In this document: piece by piece, positions 1 through 8,234 of the stretch
Layout of the letters: each line of letters begins with the position of its first letter
Numbering within the stretch: position 1 is the first letter of the stretch
Source of the DNA: an uncultured Alphaproteobacteria bacterium
Lineage (GTDB): Bacteria > Pseudomonadota > Alphaproteobacteria > Puniceispirillales > Puniceispirillaceae
Assembly (NCBI GenBank): GCA_937924895.1
Contig: CALEYP010000050.1
Location: 1 to 64,000, forward strand
Length of the DNA: 64,000 bases
Reading direction: 5' to 3'
Program-made: the position numbers and the translations under genes
Notes under the pieces: generated by a model
The model's database searches: none
What the model was told of the DNA's origin: nothing
What the model saw: the letters and a program-made list of their open reading frames with translations, nothing else

Positions 1-744
1 ATCACCCACTTTAATGGGCATATTGGCAAGTTCTTCTAGTGTTTCAATCACACCAGGCACTTTGACAACAAGACGGCCTGCACCGGTATCAATCGCGCCA
101 GCGGTGACAAGCTGGTTATTGGCTGAAACAAGGCTAATCACGGTTGAGGGGTCAAGCCCATAGGCTTCCATAGCACCCGCATCAATGAGGATTTCAACAA
201 CCTCATCCCTATCGCCACCAATTTCTACCTCAAGAATTCCATCTTGGGCTTCTAGCTTATCTTTCAGGTCGCGCGCGGCAAAAACGAGGGTACGTTCATC
301 CACATCGCCGTACAATGCAGCTGTTAGGATAGGGAATAGGGCCAATGAAATTTCATTAACCTTCGGCTCATCAGCGCTGGCAGGAAGGTCTGGCTTTGCG
401 TCATCCACAGCTTTGCGGACATCTTCCAAGACAAGGTCAATATCTTCACCTGCGAGGAATTCAAGGGTAATTGCCGCATAGCCTTCTGAGGCTACGGCTG
501 TCATCTTATCAAGGCCAGCGACTGAACGTAGCTGTTTTTCCAAAGGCTTAACCAGCAATTTTTCCGCATCATTTGGCGAGATGCCTGAATAGCCAACTGA
601 GACATAGGCCACAGGAATTTCCACGTCGGGATTGGCTTCTTTCGGGATGGTGTTAAACGCGTTCAGCCCCATCCCCAAAATGATAAATAGCATCAGCAAG
701 ATGGCGCCAGGGCGGCTAAATGCCGCTTTGATGAGAGCGATCAT
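1..744 (-). CDS. RND efflux transporter permease subunit, N-terminal part (cut by window edge)
   Basis: Reading the minus strand from ATG at 744 gives an open frame that runs off the window start, about 248 residues. It opens with a short cytoplasmic helix and one membrane segment (residues about 13-30, PGAILLMLFIILGMG), then the IPKEANPDVEIP stretch and a porter-type domain. This is the usual N-terminus of inner-membrane RND pumps, which export substrates using proton flow. Its start overlaps the stop of the adaptor gene by one base (TAATG), so the two are translationally coupled. The distal part of the protein, including the proton-relay membrane segments, lies outside the window, so the substrate class cannot be judged. 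No outer-membrane channel gene is visible here. Confidence 0.9.
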   Translation of the reverse strand, partial: MIALIKAAFSRPGAILLMLFIILGMGLNAFNTIPKEANPDVEIPVAYVSVGYSGISPNDAEKLLVKPLEKQLRSVAGLDKMTAVASEGYAAITLEFLAGEDIDLVLEDVRKAVDDAKPDLPASADEPKVNEISLALFPILTAALYGDVDERTLVFAARDLKDKLEAQDGILEVEIGGDRDEVVEILIDAGAMEAYGLDPSTVISLVSANNQLVTAGAIDTGAGRLVVKVPGVIETLEELANMPIKVGD

Positions 745-2000
745 TAGTTATTCGCCTCCTCAACAACATAACGTACATTTTCCCCTTCTGCGAGGAAGGC
801 TTGGCCAGCTGCAAGAACCAACATGTCATCTTCGAGCCCTGCAATATAGGCAAGATTGCCAGAGGTTCTGACGAGGCTCACAGCTTTGGTTTGTACTTTA
901 TCACCCTCACCAACAATTTTAGCCGTGAGTTGGCCATTGGCATCAACATTCAAATGGGCGGGTGACATTTTAAAGGCGTCAGTTTGCTTAATGGTAATGC
1001 TCGCTTCTGCAGACATGCCTGCCCGAAGCGCGCCATCAGGGTTCGGAAGAGCGATCTCCACATTGAAGGTCCGTGTCGCTTGGTTTGCAGTGGCTGCAAT
1101 TTGTACCACATTACCAGTGAGAGACCCGAAGCCTGTGACAGTGATTTCAGCTGGGTCGCCGATGGCAATGTCACCTATTTGCGCCTGAGGTACAGGGACA
1201 TCTAAGATAAGCTCTTGCAGCCCAAGCAGAGTAACAACCGCCTGATTTTGTTTCGCAAGCTCACCAATTTCAACGTGAATATCTTCAACCCATCCTGTCT
1301 GAGGGGCCGTGATAACAGTATAAGATAGTTGACTTTGTAGCGCCGCAATACGCGCATCCACGGCCTTTAGGGCAGCATAGGATGCACTGAGCTCTTTTTC
1401 TTGTGAGAGGCTTTGCAACTCAAATAACCGTGTTTCAGCCGCGCGCAGTTGGGCGCGTTGGCTCGCAAGCGTTAAATCTGTCTGAAGACCTTTTTCCACT
1501 AGCTTGACTGTGGCATTATAATTTTTACGTGTGGCTTCCAAATCTGCCTCAGCTGCGCTTAACTGGCTTGCCAATGTGCCATCAGCACTGAACCGTCGCT
1601 TCGCATCATCATAGGCAGCAGCAGCAGCTTGTCGTTCGGCACGTGCCGCGTCTAAATCAGCAGAGAGTGTCCCTTCATCAAGTGTTAAAAGCACATCGCC
1701 TTGTTTCACCCAGCTTCCTTCTTTGGCGGCGAGGGAGCGAATGATTGCTTCGCGTCTACTTTGTACCTCAACGGTGAATGATGTCCGTGTAACACCGCTA
1801 GCTCTTACTTGTAGGGGAATGGTTTCATTGCGAACCGCAAGTGCTTTAATGGTCAGATTGCGCACAGCGTCGTCATCTGCTTTTGCGACCTCTGTCGTTG
1901 GGGCATCAGCTGCATTTTCTGTGAAATTATCTGAAACAAACCAGCCGACAACAGCCAAGGCAATAAGAGCGGCAGAGATATAAGAGCCACGAACACGCAT
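744..2000 (-). CDS. RND efflux periplasmic adaptor (membrane fusion protein)
   Basis: This 418-residue protein has an N-terminal membrane anchor (residues about 8-24), then a lipoyl-type half motif (AAKEGSWVKQGDVLLTLDE, about 94-112). A long Ala/Gln-rich coiled-coil hairpin (about 115-225), the second lipoyl half (APQTGWVEDIHVEIGELAKQ) and the beta-barrel and membrane-proximal domains follow. This is the HlyD/AcrA adaptor fold that bridges an RND pump to the outer membrane. It is the first gene of an operon with the downstream permease. The ATG at 2000 has an AAGGA ribosome site seven bases upstream. The substrate is unknown. Confidence 0.92.
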   Translation of the reverse strand: MRVRGSYISAALIALAVVGWFVSDNFTENAADAPTTEVAKADDDAVRNLTIKALAVRNETIPLQVRASGVTRTSFTVEVQSRREAIIRSLAAKEGSWVKQGDVLLTLDEGTLSADLDAARAERQAAAAAYDDAKRRFSADGTLASQLSAAEADLEATRKNYNATVKLVEKGLQTDLTLASQRAQLRAAETRLFELQSLSQEKELSASYAALKAVDARIAALQSQLSYTVITAPQTGWVEDIHVEIGELAKQNQAVVTLLGLQELILDVPVPQAQIGDIAIGDPAEITVTGFGSLTGNVVQIAATANQATRTFNVEIALPNPDGALRAGMSAEASITIKQTDAFKMSPAHLNVDANGQLTAKIVGEGDKVQTKAVSLVRTSGNLAYIAGLEDDMLVLAAGQAFLAEGENVRYVVEEANN

Positions 2001-2149
2001 GTTATGTCCTTTTCTTCATAATCAGTCGCGAGGGCGCGTGATTATAAGTATCATTTGGATATCTATCTTACAGAGGGAGGCGCGGGTAACAACCTCGTCT
2101 CATGCAGGCATAAAGATATCATAATTCATCAAAAGATCGTACAGGATTT
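2001..2149 (-). promoter_or_regulatory. Promoter region of the RND operon
   Basis: This gene-free stretch precedes the adaptor gene. Read on the minus strand it contains a perfect TATAAT hexamer (2041-2046), but no convincing -35 at the right distance. An alternative pair, TTGTTA and TAAGAT separated by 16 bases, lies a little further upstream. No regulator gene is adjacent. The -10 assignment is tentative. Confidence 0.3.
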
Positions 2150-2187
2150 TGCCAAAGAAAAAAGCCCGCCAAAAAGTGACGGGCTTC
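2150..2187 (-). terminator. Rho-independent terminator of the puuE-uraD/allE/allA/permease operon
   Basis: On the minus strand a perfect 7-bp stem (AAGCCCG, 2180-2186, pairing with CGGGCTT, 2162-2168) is followed at once by a run of T (the A-run at 2154-2163 on the plus strand). It begins 20 bases past the permease stop codon, so it very probably ends the minus-strand purine operon. Confidence 0.85.
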
Positions 2188-2206
2188 TCTCAGATACATG
2201 ATGCGA

Positions 2207-3556
2207 TTACATCTCTTCTGGCAGAACCAGATTCAAGATAATGGCAATCACGGCAGATGGTAACAGGCCTGAAAGTGCCAATGTTTTCCATGTGCCTGAT
2301 AGGTGCTGAAGCGCCTCTGGTACAAGCTGTAGGCCAAGACCAACAGATAGTGAAATGGCAAAGATCAACAGGTTGCGTCTATTCCATGTCACATCTGACA
2401 AAATAGACACACCAGCAGCAGCCACCATACCAAACATCACAATCACACCACCGCCAAGAACTTCGATTGGCATTGTTGTAATCAGCGCGCCAATTTTTGG
2501 AATAAGACCAGCAGCAATCAAGAACAAAGCACCAATTGTAACGACCGTGCGGCTCATCACACCTGTCATCGAGACAAGGCCGACATTTTGGCTGAATGAT
2601 GTGTTTGGCAGACCACCAAACAGGCCAGCAACCGCAGTGCCAAGACCATCGGCGTAAGTTGCACCTTGGATCTCATCATCCGTAGCTTCACGATTTGCAC
2701 CACCTTTACAGATGCCTGACACATCGCCCACAGTCTCAACAGCAGAGACAAATGACATAGCACACATACCGATAATAGCAGCAGCTGTGAATTCGAGGCC
2801 GAAATGTAATGGCATTGGCACCGCAAAATAAGCAGCTGTGCCGACATTATTGAAGCTTACCATGCCAAGGCCCATCGCAACGAAATACCCTGCGAGGATA
2901 CCAAGCAGAACCGCGGCAGCTGAAATGATGCCCTTCGTATAGAATTTCAAACCAAGTGATACGACGATAACCACACTAGCAACGGCCCAATTTTGTAGGC
3001 TACCAAATTCTGGTTTGCCAATGGCAGGGACACCACCCGCGGCATATTGAACACCCACTTTGATGAGTGATAGACCAATCATCAACACAACAAGGCCTGT
3101 GACCAATGGTGGGAAGGCAAAGCGAAGACGCTTGATAAACCCACCTAAAATCATGTGGAAAATACCACCCACAAGGACACCACCCATCACAGCAGCCATG
3201 GCATCAGGACCTTTGCCTGCCACCAATGGGATCATGATAGGAACGAATGCAAAGCTTGTGCCTTGAACAATTGGAAGACGCGCGCCAACAGGGCCCATAC
3301 CAACGGTTTGGATCAATGTTGCGATACCTGCAAACACCATGCTCATTTGGATCATGTAGATCATCTCACCAAAATGAGGTGAGTTTGAACCAAAGCCAAA
3401 GCCGGCTGCGCCAGCGATAATAATGGCTGGTGTGACGTTTGATACGAACATCGCCAAAATATGCTGCAATCCCAGAGGAACAGCCTGTGCCATTGGCGGC
3501 GTATAGTTAGGATCTGCCAGCTGTTCTGGCGTACCCAGTGAATTATCTGTTAGCAT
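2207..3556 (-). CDS. NCS2-family purine permease (xanthine/urate type)
   Basis: This 449-residue inner-membrane protein has about 14 hydrophobic segments and the NCS2 signature FSQNVGLVSMTGVMSR (about 313-328). The family imports xanthine, uric acid or uracil by proton symport. The QNVG form of the motif and the position as last gene of a urate-degradation operon favour xanthine or urate over uracil. It sits 54 bases after allA and just before a terminator. Substrate specificity cannot be settled from sequence alone. Confidence 0.9.
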   Translation of the reverse strand: MLTDNSLGTPEQLADPNYTPPMAQAVPLGLQHILAMFVSNVTPAIIIAGAAGFGFGSNSPHFGEMIYMIQMSMVFAGIATLIQTVGMGPVGARLPIVQGTSFAFVPIMIPLVAGKGPDAMAAVMGGVLVGGIFHMILGGFIKRLRFAFPPLVTGLVVLMIGLSLIKVGVQYAAGGVPAIGKPEFGSLQNWAVASVVIVVSLGLKFYTKGIISAAAVLLGILAGYFVAMGLGMVSFNNVGTAAYFAVPMPLHFGLEFTAAAIIGMCAMSFVSAVETVGDVSGICKGGANREATDDEIQGATYADGLGTAVAGLFGGLPNTSFSQNVGLVSMTGVMSRTVVTIGALFLIAAGLIPKIGALITTMPIEVLGGGVIVMFGMVAAAGVSILSDVTWNRRNLLIFAISLSVGLGLQLVPEALQHLSGTWKTLALSGLLPSAVIAIILNLVLPEEM

Positions 3557-3610
3557 TATAGTTTCCCCCCTATTTTTGTTGCTACAGAATGTGAAGATTA
3601 TGGTTGAATC

Positions 3611-4096
3611 TTATGCCGTAATAGTAAAGGCCTCCTCAAACCAATATTCTTCAAGATTGACACCATCGCCAATGCGGTCAATCACCGCGAAATGGCCAGG
3701 TGCGTGAAGTGGTGTTAAAACCCCATGCCAGATATTCGCATGATAGTTCACACCCATCGCCGGTGCTGTGATGAAGGCCCGAGGGGTTCCCGGGCGTCCG
3801 GTTTCATCAGCTGCGACAATGACTAAAAAGGGATGTTGTGTCATCGGCAGAAAGGCTTGCGAGCCATAAGGATGCCGTTCCATCATATCAAGGTGATAGG
3901 GTAAGCTGCGTGGTTTAGCATCAAATAGGCTTATGCCTGCCGCCCCATCGGTAAATGTTAAGTTCGCCTTATCGTGATAACGCTCACAATTGCCTTGATT
4001 AATCATCAAATCAGCCGCGCCCTCAAAGCTTATAACATCTCCAAAGGGGGCAAAAGCTGATGGCGTTAGTGGTTCTGTCTTGATGATTTGTGTCAT
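3611..4096 (-). CDS. allA: Ureidoglycolate lyase
   Basis: The 161-residue protein matches AllA in length and opening (PLTPSAFAPFGDVI), with the family's Gly/His-rich core (FLPMTQHPFLVIVA and NIWHGVLTPL). AllA splits (S)-ureidoglycolate into glyoxylate and urea, the last step of the ureide pathway in the cytosol. Its ATG directly abuts the stop of allE (TAAATG), which indicates translational coupling. The carbon leaves as glyoxylate. No urease or glyoxylate enzyme is encoded nearby. Confidence 0.93.
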   Translation of the reverse strand: MTQIIKTEPLTPSAFAPFGDVISFEGAADLMINQGNCERYHDKANLTFTDGAAGISLFDAKPRSLPYHLDMMERHPYGSQAFLPMTQHPFLVIVAADETGRPGTPRAFITAPAMGVNYHANIWHGVLTPLHAPGHFAVIDRIGDGVNLEEYWFEEAFTITA

Positions 4097-4915
4097 TTAC
4101 AAATCCAATTTGGCATGGCGGTTAACATCTTTATAGAGCAAATACCGGAATGGTTCATGCCCCGTAGCATAGCAAGATTGGGGGCAAAAGGCGCGTAGCC
4201 ACATATAATCGCCGGCTTCTACCTCATACCAATCCTGATTGAGATTATAAGACCCTGTACCCTGAAGGACATAAAGCCCATGTTCCATGACATGTGTTTC
4301 TTCAAAGGGGATAAAGCCGCCTGGCTGAAAGGTGACGATATTCACATGCATATCATGGGCCAAATCAGCTGGATCAACAAAGCGTGTTGTTGCCCATTTT
4401 CCCTCAGTCTCTGGCATAGGTGTCGCAGGAACATCATCATCATGAGTGACAAAGGCCGATGGCTTTGGAATGCCCAGCGCTTCCTCATAGCGTTTGCGTA
4501 TCCAGTGAAAGACAATCTTCTTGTTAGTGTCATTTTGCAGAGACCAGGCCAATCCCGCTGGCAAATAGGCATAGGAGCCAGCTGTCAGGTGATATGTCTC
4601 GCCTTCAAAGGCTAAGATGGCTTCACCTTCTACGACAAAAAGAACAGATTGCGCGTCTTTATTCGTATCAGGGTGGGCTGAGCCGCCACCTGCGGACACT
4701 TCCATAATGTAATGCGAGAACGTCTCTGCAAAACCGGTTAAGGGGCGCGCGATTACCCACAGCCTTGTCTTGTCCCAGCCAGGCAAAAATGACGTAGTGA
4801 TATCGCTTAACACACCTTTTGGAATGAGCGCATAGGCTTCAGTAAAAAGCGCTTTGTCTTTGATGCGTTCGGTCTGCGGCGGCAATCCGCCTTGTGGCGC
4901 ATAATAGCGAGTCAT
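4097..4915 (-). CDS. allE: (S)-ureidoglycine aminohydrolase
   Basis: This is a 272-residue bicupin protein with the AllE/YlbA opening (LPPQTERIKDKALFTEAY) and two cupin cores. The second contains the metal-ligand pattern FEETHVMEHGLYVLQG (about 207-222). AllE binds manganese and converts (S)-ureidoglycine to (S)-ureidoglycolate plus ammonia, the substrate for the next gene product, AllA. It lies 28 bases after the puuE-uraD fusion in the same operon. Length and motifs are normal for the family. Confidence 0.93.
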   Translation of the reverse strand: MTRYYAPQGGLPPQTERIKDKALFTEAYALIPKGVLSDITTSFLPGWDKTRLWVIARPLTGFAETFSHYIMEVSAGGGSAHPDTNKDAQSVLFVVEGEAILAFEGETYHLTAGSYAYLPAGLAWSLQNDTNKKIVFHWIRKRYEEALGIPKPSAFVTHDDDVPATPMPETEGKWATTRFVDPADLAHDMHVNIVTFQPGGFIPFEETHVMEHGLYVLQGTGSYNLNQDWYEVEAGDYMWLRAFCPQSCYATGHEPFRYLLYKDVNRHAKLDL

Positions 4916-4943
4916 TATGGGACGTTCCTTTACATGCTATCTG

Positions 4944-6371
4944 CTAGTCTAAGGGGGTTGCGAAGATATCAACAAGCCGTAAATAGGCAATTTTCTCTAC
5001 CTGACGGCAGGCTTCATCAAATTCCACCTCTGGGCTGAATTCCAGGCGCTTATGAAAGGCAGCTAAAATATCAGCCTTGCTTAGGCCTTTCACTGCGATG
5101 ATGAAGGGATGGCCAAATTTATCACGATAAGACTGATTGAGCGTCTCAAAGGTCGACCTTTCCTCATCTGTTAAGGCATCAAGGCCAGCCGAGGCTTGTT
5201 CCGCAGTTGATTCTGCTGTGAGGCGCTTGGCAGCGGCTAATTTGCCAGCTAAATCTGGGTGGGCGTTCAAGACACCGAGCCGTTTATCATATGTGGCGCT
5301 ACGAAAATGACGGCATAGGAGCTGATGGAAGGCATCGCAGCTATCCGTAGTGAGGCCTTGCTCATCGGCGAGGGCGGCTTCTGCAATCCAAGGCGAATGT
5401 TCAAACACCCCGCCAAAGAGAGCTAAGAACTGATCCGCGCGAAGTTGTGACGGACGTAATTGTGGCTGATAGGGGTGCGTATTGTGCCAATGGGTGGCAA
5501 TTTCCTGCCTTGTGGCACACCAGACATCTTCATGAGATTGCACATAGGAGATAAATTTCTTTAAGGCTTGCACTCTGCCTGGTCGCCCAATCAGGCGGCA
5601 ATGAAGGCCAATGGACATCATTTTCGGTGATCCGTTCTGCCCCTCTTCATAAAGGCAGTCAAAGCTGTCTTTCAGATAGTGATAGAAATCATCGCCCGTA
5701 TTGAAGCCTTGCGCGGTCGCAAACCGCATATCATTGGCATCGAGCGTGTAGGGGACCATCAGCTGTGGGCCAGCATCTGTTTCCACCCAATGAGGTAAAT
5801 CATCATCATAACAGTCTGATTGCCACAAAAACCCGCCTGCCTCCGCGACAAGCGCCACCGTATTTACAGAACAACGCCCCGTATACCAGCCTGTCGGCCG
5901 CGCACCTGTCACTGTCTCATGAAGGGCAATTGCCTCAAGGATATCTGCTTTTTCGTCCTCGCGGCTATGGTCTTTATAATCGATCCATTTCAATCCATGG
6001 CTGGCAATATCCCATCCGGCATCCTGCATCGCTTTCACTTGCAGTGGGGCTCTGGCGAGGGCTGTTGCCACACCGAATATAGTCACAGGGATATTGGCAG
6101 TGGTAAAGAGCTCATGAAGGCGCCAGAAACCAGATCGTGCGCCATACTCATAGATTGATTCCATATTCCAGTGGCGCTGGTTTGGCCATGCGGCTGCGCC
6201 TACAATTTCTGATAGGAACGCTTCGGATGCCGCATCGCCATGAAGAATGTTATTCTCGCCGCCTTCTTCATAATTCACAACGAATTGAACTGCGATTTTA
6301 GCATTGTTTGGCCAGCGTGCCTTTGGTTTGTTAGCAGCGTAACCAGTTAAATTTCTTGGGTAATGTCTCAT
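4944..6371 (-). CDS. Bifunctional allantoinase (PuuE) / OHCU decarboxylase (UraD) fusion
   Basis: The 475-residue protein joins two enzymes. Residues about 1-305 are a metal-independent PuuE-type allantoinase with a polysaccharide-deacetylase fold (opening MRHYPRNLTGY, then WNMESIYEYGARSGFWRLHE). Residues about 310-475 are OHCU decarboxylase, with the fold's FEHSPWIAEAA segment and the LGVLNAHPDLAGKLA catalytic-His region. UraD converts OHCU to (S)-allantoin and PuuE opens allantoin to allantoate, so the fusion carries out two consecutive steps. It is first in a minus-strand operon followed by allE, allA and the permease, and diverges from uraH. Confidence 0.93.
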   Translation of the reverse strand: MRHYPRNLTGYAANKPKARWPNNAKIAVQFVVNYEEGGENNILHGDAASEAFLSEIVGAAAWPNQRHWNMESIYEYGARSGFWRLHELFTTANIPVTIFGVATALARAPLQVKAMQDAGWDIASHGLKWIDYKDHSREDEKADILEAIALHETVTGARPTGWYTGRCSVNTVALVAEAGGFLWQSDCYDDDLPHWVETDAGPQLMVPYTLDANDMRFATAQGFNTGDDFYHYLKDSFDCLYEEGQNGSPKMMSIGLHCRLIGRPGRVQALKKFISYVQSHEDVWCATRQEIATHWHNTHPYQPQLRPSQLRADQFLALFGGVFEHSPWIAEAALADEQGLTTDSCDAFHQLLCRHFRSATYDKRLGVLNAHPDLAGKLAAAKRLTAESTAEQASAGLDALTDEERSTFETLNQSYRDKFGHPFIIAVKGLSKADILAAFHKRLEFSPEVEFDEACRQVEKIAYLRLVDIFATPLD

Positions 6372-6582
6372 TTACCTCTAGCCTGAAAATATCTTCCCCA
6401 TAAAAGATTGCTCGTCTTTTGCCATTTTCCGCAAGAGAAAAAATGCAATATCTTTCATTTTGTATTTTTGCAGCTGCATGTCATACTAACCGACGGGCAT
6501 AGAGCCGGCAGTTTGTGATAATTGACCAGCCGCATTATGTCCTGATGCGATTGTCGTATTTTGGGATAAAGGTAGGAATAAT
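6372..6582. promoter_or_regulatory. Divergent promoter region between the two purine-catabolism operons
   Basis: These 211 bases separate the divergently transcribed puuE-uraD and uraH operons and should hold both promoters. A perfect 10-bp palindrome, TGCAGCTGCA, lies at 6469-6478. A wider TGCAA(N19)TTGCA inverted repeat overlaps it (6444-6472). A TTGACC hexamer occurs near 6519, but no clear -10 follows. These palindromes are candidate operator sites. No regulator gene is encoded beside them. Confidence 0.4.
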
Positions 6583-6942
6583 ATGACACAAGGATTTCTG
6601 ACAACACATGTGTTGGATACAAGTACAGGTAGCCCTGCGGCGGGTATGAAAATTTCGCTGTATCGCATGGACGGCGATAAGGTAACACATCTTGTTGATA
6701 CCCAGACGAATGATGATGGGCGCACTGATTCCCCTATCCTGCCTGCGGAATCATTTGAAACTGGGCGCTATCAACTTGTCTTTCATGCAGGGGCTTATTT
6801 CGATGCCCAAGGCCTGTCACTACCTGAACCAAAATTCTTAGATGATGTCGTTATCGCCTTTGGGTTGGCAGATGCCACCTCTCATTATCACGTGCCATTG
6901 TTAGTGTCACCTTATGGCTACTCAACTTATCGCGGTAGCTGA
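6583..6942 (+). CDS. uraH: 5-hydroxyisourate hydrolase (transthyretin-like)
   Basis: This 119-residue protein ends in the diagnostic YRGS tetrapeptide and begins with the family's THVLDTSTGSPAAGMKI segment, which carries the active-site His. It hydrolyses 5-hydroxyisourate, the product of urate oxidation, to OHCU. It is the first gene of the plus-strand block and is followed at once by puuD, which makes its substrate. Length is typical and no export signal is seen. Confidence 0.95.
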   Translation: MTQGFLTTHVLDTSTGSPAAGMKISLYRMDGDKVTHLVDTQTNDDGRTDSPILPAESFETGRYQLVFHAGAYFDAQGLSLPEPKFLDDVVIAFGLADATSHYHVPLLVSPYGYSTYRGS

Positions 6943-6952
6943 GGGGGTTTTG

Positions 6953-8209
6953 ATGGAATTCGGCTTTTATAGTTTGTTGGTGATTGATTGGCTTGAATTA
7001 GCGTTGCGCTGGTTACATGTGGTAACAGCGATTGCGTGGATTGGATCATCATTTTATTTCATTGCGCTTGATTTAGGCTTGCGGAAAACAGCCTCGCTGC
7101 CAGAGTTGGCGCATGGCGAAGAATGGCAAGTCCATGGGGGCGGCTTCTATCATATTCAGAAATATCTTGTCGCGCCGCCCACTTTGCCAGAGCATCTAAC
7201 TTGGTTTAAGTGGGAATCATATGCCACCTGGTTGTCTGGCTTTGCTTTGATGGTCGTGGTCTATTATCTCGGGGCCGATATTTACCTTATTGATGCGGAG
7301 AAGGCTGAATTATCGTTTTGGAGTGCAGTTGGGATATCTCTGTCAGTTCTTGCGATTGGCTGGGTTGGCTATAATGCGATTTGCCGGTCGAAAATTGGCG
7401 AGAATGCCACACTCCTTATGGTCTTGCTTTATATTTTGCTCTGTGTGCTAGCCTATGTGCTTGATCAGATTTTTACAGGGCGGGCGGCGTTCCTTCATCT
7501 CGGCGCGCTAACAGCAACCATTATGTCTTTCAATGTATTAATGGTGATCATTCCCAATCAACGGATCGTTGTGGCTGATTTGAAGGCTGGTAAAACACCA
7601 GATGCCAAATATGGCAAAATCGCAAAGCAACGTTCGACTCATAATAATTACCTCACCTTGCCTGTGATTTTCTTTATGTTGTCAAATCACTATCCTTTGA
7701 CACATTCTACCGAGTTTTCATGGGTGATCGCATCGCTCGTCTTTTTGATGGGTGTTTCAATTCGTCATTATTTCAACACGCGTCATGCACGGGCTGGCAA
7801 TCCTCGTTGGACATGGGCCGTCACAACAGCTTTATTTCTTGCCATCATGGCGCTGTCATTGGCGCCGCTAGCGATGAAGAATGTTGAAGATGAAACATTA
7901 GAGCTATCTCAGCTCTCACCGGTTCAGCAGCAAATGGCGACACATCAAGATTTTGATGATGTCAGAGATATTGTCTTGGGTCGCTGTGCCATGTGTCATG
8001 CGGCCGAGCCTTATTATGATGGCGTATTATGGGCACCAAAACATGTGATGCTTGAAACAGATGCGCAAATCATCAGCTATGCCAAAGATATTGTCACGCA
8101 ATCTGCTTTGTCTCATGCGATGCCGCCTGCGAATGTGAGTTATATGGAGCCGGAGGAGCGAGCTCTATTGCTCAAATGGTTCCAGCAATCTCTTGCGAAG
8201 AACTCATAG
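6953..8209 (+). CDS. puuD: Membrane urate hydroxylase (urate oxidase) with C-terminal cytochrome c domain
   Basis: The product has an N-terminal membrane domain of about eight helices (the Urate_ox_N type, with the WLHVVTAIAWIGSSFYF opening). A C-terminal c-type heme domain carries CAMCH near residue 345. PuuD oxidises urate to 5-hydroxyisourate and passes electrons to the respiratory chain rather than making peroxide. I chose ATG 6953 because it has a GAGGGGG ribosome site overlapping the uraH stop codon. An upstream in-frame ATG at 6914 lies inside uraH. Length from this start is 418 residues. Confidence 0.94.
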   Translation: MEFGFYSLLVIDWLELALRWLHVVTAIAWIGSSFYFIALDLGLRKTASLPELAHGEEWQVHGGGFYHIQKYLVAPPTLPEHLTWFKWESYATWLSGFALMVVVYYLGADIYLIDAEKAELSFWSAVGISLSVLAIGWVGYNAICRSKIGENATLLMVLLYILLCVLAYVLDQIFTGRAAFLHLGALTATIMSFNVLMVIIPNQRIVVADLKAGKTPDAKYGKIAKQRSTHNNYLTLPVIFFMLSNHYPLTHSTEFSWVIASLVFLMGVSIRHYFNTRHARAGNPRWTWAVTTALFLAIMALSLAPLAMKNVEDETLELSQLSPVQQQMATHQDFDDVRDIVLGRCAMCHAAEPYYDGVLWAPKHVMLETDAQIISYAKDIVTQSALSHAMPPANVSYMEPEERALLLKWFQQSLAKNS

Positions 8210-8234
8210 CGAAAAAGGAATATATGCCAAACAT

